From: Pempheris klunzingeri
Taxonomy: Eukaryota > Chordata > Actinopteri > Acropomatiformes > Pempheridae
Assembly: GCF_042242105.1 (NCBI RefSeq)
Contig: NC_092014.1
Location: 6,173,874 to 6,237,873, forward strand
Length of the DNA stretch: 64,000 nt
Direction: 5' to 3'
Shown one piece after another: positions 1 through 12,861 of this stretch (position 1 is the first letter of the stretch; every line of letters starts with the position of its first letter). Under the pieces are notes generated by a model. That model saw nothing but the letters and a program-made list of their open reading frames with translations. It ran no database searches and had not been told where the DNA came from. A program made the position numbers and the translations under genes.

Positions 1-1570
1 TTTGCCCAGCGATAGCTGCGTCCAGCCAGATAGTGTGAGTCAGAAAGAGACAGAGAGAGTTTTGTTCTGTATCTTGTGGCAATAATGACACGCTTCAGGA
101 GAGAAGAATTAGGAGGTTCTCCAAATCCCCACTGATGGTCTGACTGGTGCTTCACAATCCCTCTCTGCTACTCATTTGTTGTGCTATCAGTCTGTTTGAC
201 TTCATCACGCCATAAGAGCTTCTCAAGAAATCCATTTAGGGGTGGGCCACTCATGCGGTAACCATTAGGCAAAACATCTACAAGATTTCTTCTACTGCTA
301 AGAGATTAAAAATTCTGACCAAAACCAAAACTACACCGCACTCAAACTTGATTCCAGTGTTTTTTAATAACAGGAAGAGTCCAGCACATGTGTCTACAGT
401 ATCTATAAACAACATGTTCGTATCAAACGGCGGATCTTTGTGGGAGATCATTAAAGAGGAACCTTCTGTGACTCATACCTGGGGTAAATATGAGAGCACG
501 TGTCTGTATCATGGCTTTCTGTGCATGAATGACCACCTCTTTATGACTTGCAGACTTCAGGCAGTGAGTTCCCAAGTACACAATAACAAAAATCATGTGG
601 GCATAATGGACTAAGAGCAAAACCCAATAGGGGAAATGAGCCATAAAATGTAAAACAAATGCATGGTCACAAAGCAAAATATGGCATTTTAGATGTGCTT
701 GTGACGGGCAGATTGGCTCGTGTTGAGGTCTGGTAACACTAAGCAAGTTCACTATGGCTGTAGATGACTTGTACGTACGGTAGGTCGCTAATGATCGCAC
801 TAATGGTGGACTTGAGGACCAATTGAGGTGTATTTTCTAATCCATTTCACTTAACATTGTCAGAAATGATTGCTTTCGCTGAATTCAAGTCAATTTCAAA
901 GGATCTGGAAAACAGCGAATTTAGTTAATGCTTAATTTATTGTTTTTTAATTAACTAGCACTGAAAATGTATAGTTACCTGTTTATACATCTTAACAGGA
1001 TATTATTTAGCCATATTATCTATTTATCTATCTAGTAAAAAATTACATTGCAGAGCTTTGCTAAGCTTGAACACCTTATAGATATCCAACACTAACACTA
1101 GATAGAATTAGCTCCATCTCGACCAGATACAACATTAAAACACTGTTTGATGCCTCACTAATAAATAAATGTAACAATGTGGTGCTTTGGGGAAACTCTG
1201 CTGCCTACTGAAAACTGTTTTAGTTTTCCTGAGACTTCTATGATGTCCACGTATGGCTTTAAGTATGGATATGTGCTCTTATCTTATCTTATCTTATCTT
1301 AAACAGTGTGTTGAGGGAATGAGACTATTGCTTCCTAAGTTTCAGGCCTGTACTGTAAACAGGAGGACATATATGTGCGGCCAGTGTGAGGCCATCTAAG
1401 ATGCCTTTTTGTTGACCTACCAGTAAAAAAGAAGTTTGTGTGAGAGTGCTGCATGGTCTTGAACTTCAGCGTCAACTTGACCTGCTGTGCTGGCTGAATA
1501 CTGCCTCACCTCACAGGGAGAGAGAAAGGGAGAGGGGGAGTTTATGGGAGGAGAGCAGTGGTGGCCAGCC
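1..1570. other. Intergenic, no gene seen
   Basis: Upstream flank of the Ras-dva-like gene. Open frames on both strands are short, have no family resemblance and no consistent splice signals. A short CTTAT pentanucleotide run lies near 1279-1302. I see nothing else that can be supported. Confidence 0.7.
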
Positions 1571-1577
1571 TATAAAT
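1571..1577 (+). promoter_or_regulatory. TATA box of the Ras-dva-like gene
   Basis: TATAAAT lies 124 bases before the ATG at 1701, which would put the transcription start near 1600 and give a leader of about 100 bases. The position fits a compact TATA-driven, tissue-restricted gene. It is inferred from the motif and spacing only. Confidence 0.6.
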
Positions 1578-1700
1578 ACCCAGAGATGCTTAAAGAGGAG
1601 ACCAGAGCCTGGGGCATCACCGGAGTGCTCAGGCCTCAGCTGGTCACACACCCTCGGAAGGACCAGCTGTTCGCTCCGGGGTCACTCAGATCAGACCAGC

Positions 1701-2336
1701 ATGTCTCCGTCCGGCCGTCCCGACACGGTCCGGCTGGTGTTCCTCGGGGCGGCGGGGGTCGGCAAGACTGCGCTCATCCACCGGTTCCTCCACGACCGCT
1801 TCGAGCACAAGTACACGCGCACGGTCGAGGAGCTTCACGTGCTGGAGTACGACACCGTGGGGCCCGGGAAGATGCGTCTGGAGATCCTGGACACGAGCGG
1901 GAGCTACTCCTTCCCGGCCATGCGGGAGCTCAGCATCAGACACAGCGACGCGTTCGCGCTCGTGTACGCGGTGGACGACCCCGGGTCCCTCCAGGAGGTG
2001 CGGCGGCTCCGCGACGAGATCCTGGAGCTCCGGGGCGTCAAGGGCGCGCCCATCACCGTGGTGGGCTGCAAGGCGGATCTGACCGAGACCGAGGGTCGCG
2101 TGCTGCTGGCAGGTGACGTCATGGCCACGGTGGAGGGAGACTGGGACGCCAACTTCGTGGAGGCGTCCGCGCGCACAGGTGGGAACACGATCGGGGTGTT
2201 TCGCGCGATGATGCAGCAGGTGAACCTGCCGCACCGGCTGGTCCCTGCGGTGTGGAGCCGCAGAGAGACGTTGCCCAGACCGGCTGTGAAGAAAAGACCA
2301 CCGCTGAAGAAGAACAACAGCTGCGTCCTGTCGTAG
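1701..2336 (+). CDS. Ras-dva-like small GTPase, single exon, 211 aa
   Basis: Small Ras-superfamily GTPase, likely a membrane-anchored signalling switch. The ATG at 1701 is chosen because the Ras core begins about 10 residues later and the TATA box at 1571 gives a normal leader; the frame stays open upstream to 1440 without family resemblance. The P-loop is GAAGVGKT (residues 16-23), the switch II motif is DTSGS (64-68), the G4 motif is CKAD (123-126), the G5-like motif is EASA, and the C-terminal CAAX box is CVLS behind a lysine-rich stretch, predicting farnesylation. The stretch SGSYSFPAM, the basic tail and the overall length resemble the Ras-dva family, which is related to RASD and DIRAS and is known for roles in anterior/forebrain development; the family is reported lost from placental mammals. 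Ala replaces Ras Gly12, Ser replaces Gln61 and Cys replaces the Asn of NKxD. The coding region is much more GC-rich than its flanks. Family assignment is by recognition; a RASD- or DIRAS-type paralogue is the alternative. Confidence 0.8.
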   Translation: MSPSGRPDTVRLVFLGAAGVGKTALIHRFLHDRFEHKYTRTVEELHVLEYDTVGPGKMRLEILDTSGSYSFPAMRELSIRHSDAFALVYAVDDPGSLQEVRRLRDEILELRGVKGAPITVVGCKADLTETEGRVLLAGDVMATVEGDWDANFVEASARTGGNTIGVFRAMMQQVNLPHRLVPAVWSRRETLPRPAVKKRPPLKKNNSCVLS

Positions 2337-2597
2337 GAACAGCTGCTGTGGGGGATGCAGGACTCTGCAGCTGGACTGCCGGGTTCAGGTGCTGCTGGTC
2401 ATCACAGTTCACCCGGTTAGTCCAGAGGTGGGAAGTTGGATGTGAGGTCCCCCGTGAATTGTATGAACCTTTACTGTGTCTGAGAGTCTGGACAGTAATG
2501 ATAACCATAAAAGTTTAATGGGGACCGTGATGGGATGATCTTTATCAGTGTTAAAGATTCACATTTTTGTGTAGCCTACATTTTTTATCCTGTGTCA

Positions 2598-2603
2598 ATA
2601 AAA
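2598..2603 (+). terminator. Poly(A) signal of the Ras-dva-like gene
   Basis: AATAAA lies about 260 bases after the stop codon, followed by T/GT-rich sequence. This is consistent with a short 3' UTR. Confidence 0.65.
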
Positions 2604-3759
2604 TATTTTCTGTGGTTTCCTGTCTGCTGTTTCATGCATATCCAGTCCACTGCAGCTCAATATGAATCACCAGCCTGCATATAAACTGAGGTTTCTTTGT
2701 CCAATGAAGGAGTATGAGGATGCTATTTTAACAAATACCACAAAGTAAAAATACTATATATAAGTATATAAATAAGTTCTCCATTCACAATTTAAATTAT
2801 TTGGAAAGTGTTGAAGTATTGAAGAATTGGCAGCAGAATATAAGTGTCAAAAACTAAAAGTCAAAATGGCCCATGTCATTGTGATATAGCTTTTTAAAAT
2901 TTGGACTATGAATACATTGCTGAATATGCAGCATTTGTTATTGTCATGAAGTTATTTTCAACTGATTAATAGAATCTATAACATTGCATCTTATTTACTG
3001 ATCATATGTACTAACTATAATAGCTAAAACTAGTTGGAAAAGTAAAATATTTGCCTCTGAAATGTGGTGCAGAAGAAGTATATAAAGCAGAAATATTGAT
3101 CATAGATCATAGATCATACTTGTACAGTACTTAGACATGCTACCTTCCACCTGTTGATTTTCATCCCTTTTGCCCCCCGTTAAAATCAGTCAAAACCTGT
3201 TATGACCACCTCACTCCTGCTCAGGATCTATTTTGAAGGACTGACGGCCAACAGTCAACTTTGATTTATCTTTTATATGTTTACAAAGACCTTAATATTT
3301 AGTAAACTGCCTCATGACACATTAATGATAAGGAAGAGAGTAGCTTTCCTGATTTCAGAGATGCATTTAATAATGAGAATGGTGTTCAGCCCTCAGTGCT
3401 CCATTAGCTGGAGGATTTGGGGGCAGGAGAGATTTAAAAAAAAAAGTGTTAGACGTTGGCCATTTACAATAAGCATGTGCTATGATAAATACAATGTGTG
3501 AAAATCAGCAAAAAGTACACAAATGTATCACAAAATATTAGAATTCACATGTTTTGATTGTCGAAGTGGATCAAAAAATAAATCCACACTGCCTGAGTGT
3601 ATTCATGCTCATTCTTTCTTTTTCTTTCTCATAATGGTGAACATCAGCTGCCATTGTCAGCCTAAGCAGACGCATGGAGGGAATAATTAGACCGACCGGT
3701 GTTTCATTAAAAATAGCTCCCCTCTTTGAATGAAGCCACATCGTGCAGTTTTGGAGGAT

Positions 3760-3761
<2 letters not shown>

Positions 3762-3801
<40 letters not shown>
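3762..3801. repeat. (CA)n microsatellite
   Basis: About 20 uninterrupted CA units in intergenic DNA. Short open frames reading through it are artefacts of the repeat. Confidence 0.95.
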
Positions 3802-3803
<2 letters not shown>

Positions 3804-4216
3804 TCAAACACAGAGAATAAACAAACCCACAGATCTCGTGCTTTTTCATTCATCTCCTCTGCCACTTATTCTCCTTTTATCTTCCTCTACTTATCCCCAT
3901 GTCAGTTCTATAATTTGCAACTGAAAACGGCTATATGCCAAACACGGTCGTGAGCATCAAAACATCAATGAGGAGGAGAAGTAGGCCTAGTGGTTCTGGC
4001 ACAAAAAGGCTAGAAAGAAAGACGATATCTTGTGCTGGATGAAGATTTTATTAATTTATCTTATTTAACCTTCACTTAACCATGAAGTCTCTTGAGATTA
4101 CAATCTCTTTTCTGAGGGAGACCCGGCCAAGACAGCACACACATTATATATAGAGATAAAAGCCATCAGACTGAGAATACAAACATCACTTACAGTTATA
4201 TTTTAGATTTTTTTTC

Positions 4217-4982
4217 ACTGAGGGCCACATACAGAAAAACATACAAAGGGCTGGGCCACTCACTAAAAGTGAGCTATATTGCTAACTTTAATCCACTAGA
4301 GGTGATGTATATGGCCTCACCTCTAGTGGATTAAAGTTGCCAAAATCAATCAAATGTTGGTAAATTCTGCTTGATAACTGAACAACAACAACACCAACAT
4401 CAGCATCAGAGAGGGAAGCTTGAAATAATCTGTGCTATAGAGCCCTGGTGCTCGAATTAACAGCCTTACCTCTACTTTCTTGCCCCTCGGCGGACACCGT
4501 AGATTCCTTTGCGCTCACCTGTCCCAGCTGGAGCCCCTTCCGTCGTACCTCCACACAGCTCGTCCCATTTAAGTCCCATCATGCCAACTGCACCTGGCAC
4601 AGCTTCAAAAACATCCTCACCCGTCCTGGTGCTCTTTAGACTGCTAACATCAAGCAGCTCCTCCATAATGCAAAAGTGATCTTCATTAGTTATCAGCTGT
4701 GCTCTCATCGCACACCACGTCTGAAACTTTCTACACTTTCCTTAATTCTGCCATTTTGGGTCACCTGTAGCAAATTTCTTCTTCTATTACTCATTTTATA
4801 GAGAAGCTGCCTCGTTCAAGACAGTTACTCCACCTAGTGGTGAGACTAAGAAGTGCAATACAATCCAGCGCAGGTTCCGTGTGTGGGCCGTGTTCCAATA
4901 CATTTGTAGAATTTCCTGCGGGCTAATGAAAATTGGACCACGGGCCGCAATTGGCCCGCGGGCCGGAGTTTGGACACCCCTG
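4217..4982 (-). mobile_element. hAT (Charlie-type) DNA transposon remnant
   Basis: The right end reads GTTTGGACACCCCTG behind a GGCCCGCGGGCC-rich stretch, the usual terminus of a vertebrate hAT/Charlie-type element, seen here as the 5' end of a minus-strand copy. On the minus strand, 4472-4708 encodes about 78 residues with EELLDVSSLKSTRTGEDVFE and WDELCGGTTEGAPA. These match the RNase-H-fold region of hAT transposases and their domesticated relatives (GTF2IRD2/ZBED type). The frame is closed on both sides and the left terminal repeat is missing, so the copy is truncated and inactive. Confidence 0.75.
4284..4338. repeat. Perfect 22-bp inverted repeat with 11-nt loop
   Basis: AACTTTAATCCACTAGAGGTGA (4284-4305; 22 bases, key core CCACTAGAGG) is followed after 11 bases by its exact reverse complement (4317-4338). 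It lies inside the hAT remnant. Confidence 0.9.
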
Positions 4983-6328
4983 AATAAAAGAACAGATGAG
5001 GAATACCATATGGAACACATAAGAAAGACACAAAGTCCTGCAGTTACATTTCTCAGTTCCATAGACTTTTAACATGGCTTTAGATTTTTCCAAAGGGACT
5101 AGTTTATGAGGATGAAGTACGCCCTGCAGATTATTCCAAGTCCAGGGAGCAAAGTACAAGAAGGCTTTTTTCTCCAGCTCAGTGAAAACCCTTAGAACGT
5201 GGTAAAGAAGATATTTCATCCAGCCACACAGTAGTGCTGGTGAATGATGAAACAGGACACACCATAAAATGTCTGCTACATTCTGAAAAATGAGATCACA
5301 CGGCATGGATGTAGATGCAAGATTACACAATGAAAATATTCAATTGTTGAAGCGCCATCCTTCACCCAATAGAGTAAACAAAATAAAAATAATGAGACTG
5401 GTGCTGAATAAGTTCTACAGTAAAGAAGTCTGAAGTAAAGAAGACATCAAGTTCAAGTGACTTTACACAAGCACATTGGAGTTTTCTAAGTCATTTGAAC
5501 AAGAAAAAGACAGATAAAAGGAAAACAGTTACATTATTTAAAAAAAAAAATAACATACAGGTCACATATTAAGTCAAAGTTAATATAAAATAGCTCATAA
5601 ACAATGCCCTTGGTACGTGCACATGTAGTCTCAGTGTCTCAGCCATAAGCTCTTTGCATGGGCAGTCTGTTTGATCATTTATTTTAATAAATGCAATGAT
5701 AAGAAGAAAGATTGTAAAAATGATTTATGTAATAATGATGATTATGTAATAACGATATCAGTGGAGTGGTAGCGGTATCAGGCTACTACTGAAAGTCCTA
5801 ATGATAATTAAAGTAGCCTATAAATAGCCACATGGCATAGTAATACTAGTGAGTTAGTAGTGGCACTGTTGACATGCAACTTCACCATCATGTGTCCTTC
5901 ACAGGGTGTTTTGTGAAATGCTGCCCCTCACTGATGAGAAAACAAATCAACTCTTGCACATTCAAAAATTTTAAAATGCGTTTTCATAAGCCAGAAGCGG
6001 TGGAAGAAGTATGTTTTGTTTAACAGAAAGTATTTATACTACAGTGTAAAAGTACTCTATTCTAGGTAAAGACGTGCATTCAAAAGTTTAATTAAGAAAA
6101 AATACAGAGATAGGCTTACATCAGCAAAATGTAGGTCTACTTAGAGAGTAATTTAGGATTTTACACAGTTCTATCGGGACTTTTACTTTAGAGAACACTT
6201 TTTTTTTAAAACTCTTTCTCTTAAAACATTAAATGTCCAAATTCTCAACACCAACAACTATTTTAAATCCCACTTTGACTACATTTCCCTTCAGCACTGT
6301 ACTGGAGGAAATAACAACCGGCGTTCAG

Positions 6329-6475
6329 CCAATCACATCGCGGAATGTGACTTTCTCGCTCTGTGATTGGCTATTTTTGCACAATTCTTCCCACGATGCT
6401 TTGCTGCACCGCCTTGGAATTCAAATCGAGCGGACCAATCAGAGAGCGCCGTAACGACCGAGGCAGCATTTTAAA
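6329..6475 (+). promoter_or_regulatory. plk1: plk1 proximal promoter: three CCAAT boxes and a CHR-like site
   Basis: CCAAT boxes lie at 6329-6333, 6366-6370 (reverse orientation, ATTGG) and 6435-6439. A TTTAAA element at 6470-6475 lies about 31 bases after the last CCAAT box. Several NF-Y sites upstream of a CHR is the known arrangement of G2/M genes controlled by the DREAM/MuvB-B-Myb complexes, which include PLK1. A second possible CHR in reverse (TTCAAA, 6420-6425) sits between the boxes. The motifs are seen directly; their function is inferred. Confidence 0.6.
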
Positions 6476-6845
6476 CTTGTACCAGAGACTGTTGTCAAAA
6501 GGCAGAAGCGAACTAAAGCTGCTGCCACCGAGGGACGAGTCTGGCGATTCATTTCATGTCTGCCTCAGGTTTTTTTTTTTATTTTAAGATATTAAGATTC
6601 GTTTGCATTATATTTTTTATCACTGAATCAAATGTTTGAATAACGTTTTGCGTTCAAAGGTGGTTAGCGTTAGTTTTGATTTGAATTCACAAGTGTGTGG
6701 GAGCAAGCTAGCTTCCAGGGCTAAACTAACGTCGGTTGAGGCAGAGTTAACAATAGTTTGACCCTTGCAGCTTTTGTCGGTTCTGGGACTGCTGAGGAGT
6801 TTCACACGTTTCTTTTAAAGACGCCGAAGAGCACTTTAGTCCAAA

Positions 6846-10834
<3,989 letters not shown>

Positions 10835-11549
10835 ACCACTTCACACCACACCTTCAGCCACTCTGTCTTTAATCACTGGCCGCTCCTTCCAGCCTCGGAG
10901 GACAGAACAGACCTGTAAGCCTTCCTGTATTTTATTGAAGAGCCGCTGTGTACTAAGGCTCTGACATTTCACTCTCTCGCCCTCTTTTATCCTCCTTTTT
11001 CTCCTGCTGTTAATAGAAACTCTTATCTTAACTTTCCTGATGAAGCTCACTCTTGACAAACGTGTTCCTGCTGCCATAATCCAAGATGGCTGGACCGTTG
11101 ACAGCACAGCAGACAGAGTTGATCCTGTACTTTCAAGTGAGTCTAGGAGGAAAAGTTGAACGCTAAGTGTTCCCCTGTGTTCAAATGAATCATCTTGAAG
11201 CTGAAACATTCCTCCAAGATTCTCTCTGCTTGTTTGTTTGCATTTGTTCATGTATCGGCGAAGTTCTTAAACCTGAAACCGACTGCGCAAATGTGTGGTG
11301 GGGATTAAGGCTCAGACTGGCTGAGTGGATTCTCTAGTTTTGTCTGTTTTTATCTGTGTTGTATGTAGAGAAATGGACCATGTTAATACGTCTTCATCAT
11401 GTACATTCTTCCTGTAGTTACTTTTTACACTTTTAAAGTCTATTTTAGATGTGTTTTTTTTTTTTTTTTTTCAACAAGATGTACAAACTTGTACATACTG
11501 CTCAATATGCATACATGTTGTAAAAATGGTTTAATTTTACCCAAGTTTA

Positions 11550-11555
11550 AATAAA
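11550..11555 (+). terminator. plk1: Poly(A) signal of plk1
   Basis: AATAAA lies about 715 bases past the plk1 stop. The 3' UTR contains a run of T at 11453-11471. Confidence 0.6.
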
Positions 11556-11859
11556 GATTCTCTTAAACAGGAGAAATTGTGTTTTAATGTTTAAGTCACG
11601 TTTACTGTCTGCACGCACAGTGACGTGTGAGAAGTTCATTCTTGTTTTAAGAAATGTGGTTTGACAAAAGCCCTTTTTAAAGTGTTAAAAAAATAAAGAC
11701 TGAACATCTGCAGTTACACAATAGGGCTCCAAAATAACCACTGAAAGGAGCTTTTGTGTGCAAAGATTAATAAAATTAAATGGTAATACTACTAAATCTG
11801 CATGGCTGAATAACACCAGTCGAATAAAGTGACTCTTAGGATAATTAATAAGACTAAGG

Positions 11860-12045
11860 AGAGGTGAGGTGCATCCTGGACTGGTCACCAGTCAATCACA
11901 GGAGACGGAAACATGCAGAAACACTCACAATTTAGTCCCCAATGGGACTGTGGGAGGAAACCGGAGAGATCATGCAAAGCTCCACACAGAACGGTTCAAA
12001 CCTGGAACAAACCACCAAACCACACCACCATGCTTGAATAAACCA
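11860..12045. repeat. Degenerate dispersed repeat (LINE 3'-end-like)
   Basis: Phrases such as CATCCTGGACTGGTCACCAG, TGGGAGGAAACCGGAG and CATGCAAAGCTCCACACAGA form a consensus that I recognise as a common fish retroposon tail. It lies between the convergent 3' ends of plk1 and palb2. The family is not certain. Confidence 0.55.
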
Positions 12046-12353
12046 ATTTCATGAATTTTGAAAGTTTGAGATTTTTGTGTCAAAGCATTTATAAGTTAGT
12101 TTTATGAAGGCAACAATTCAAGTAGCCAAGTATTCAGAGTTGTGTGTAATTCACATAAAACTCTCTTGACACAAGTGTGAGACAAGGATTCACTTCCTTC
12201 TTCGGGGCAATGCTGGCAGAATAAATAGTTTTTTGCGTTGATTAAACTTATGAAGTGACAATCACAATAATTATCAGCAGGGATTCTTAATGCTTTTAAC
12301 AAATAAGAAAGCATTTCCAAACTGTCCAACTTCTGCAACAGAATTCACAAATG

Positions 12354-12359
12354 TTTAAT
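12354..12359 (-). terminator. palb2: Possible poly(A) signal of palb2
   Basis: ATTAAA on the minus strand, about 500 bases past the palb2 stop codon. It is the clearest hexamer variant I noticed on this side, but others could be used. Confidence 0.35.
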
Positions 12360-12861
12360 GTAAATTATAAAAGCAAACTTTGGCAACACTTCTTTTACTT
12401 TAAATATAACAACGTATTCAAGTAAGGAACAGTCAAAGCAGCAGCACATAGTGATAAAACTCAAAGTTGTGGTTACTGTGGTCTAAAAAGGTGAAAATCC
12501 AAGATGTTGTCCCACCAATACGTTCAGTGTGTGATGGGGTAGTTTCAAAGGCTGGAGGAAAACTAGTAGAATCTAGATCCACCCCAACTTTAACAAGTCA
12601 GTCTCGCTGAGGTTATGTTCTTTTCTAAACAGTTTTATCAGTCAGTCAATGACTTGTTGAGTATCTTCAGTTCACAGTATAGAAATGTCTTTATCTTAGT
12701 AGTTCGGTGGCCTAGAAGTTACAGGACAGTTGAATAATGTGAAGCTGAAATGTCGTTAACGGAAGCCACAGAGCCTCTTTGCAATGCAGATTGAACAAAC
12801 GTGACATTGCAGTACAGTATTTTAAAATTGTCCGGTGAGGTTAAAATCTTTATACAAACAT

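Larger units (their letters stand above)
4050..5330. repeat. Dispersed teleost repeat split by a hAT insertion
   Basis: The left piece (about 4050-4210) contains the phrase GTCTCTTGAGATTACAATCT followed by a GGGAGACCCGGCCAAGA-type stretch. The right piece (about 4985-5330) contains ATTATTCCAAGTCCAGGGAG and AGCTCAGTGAAAACCCTTAG. Both resemble parts of one dispersed repeat that I recognise from many fish genomes. The hAT remnant at 4217-4982 lies between them. Family name and exact ends are uncertain. Confidence 0.5.
2620..6230. other. Intergenic, repeat-rich, between the GTPase gene and plk1
   Basis: No gene is supported here. The stretch holds a CA microsatellite at 3762-3801 and a nested repeat block at about 4040-5330 (listed separately). 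The rest is AT-rich sequence without recognisable coding exons. Confidence 0.65.

Noticed and set aside
348-800. Overlapping open frames on both strands near the left edge
   Set aside because: No recognisable domain, no start context or splice signals, and normal AT-rich composition.
1440-1700. The frame of the Ras-dva-like protein stays open 87 codons upstream of its Met
   Set aside because: The upstream part has no family resemblance and the TATA box at 1571 lies inside it, so it is leader sequence by chance open in a GC-richer region.
1487-2317. Several long open frames on both strands over the GTPase gene
   Set aside because: They are shadows created by the high GC content of the real coding frame; none resembles a protein family.
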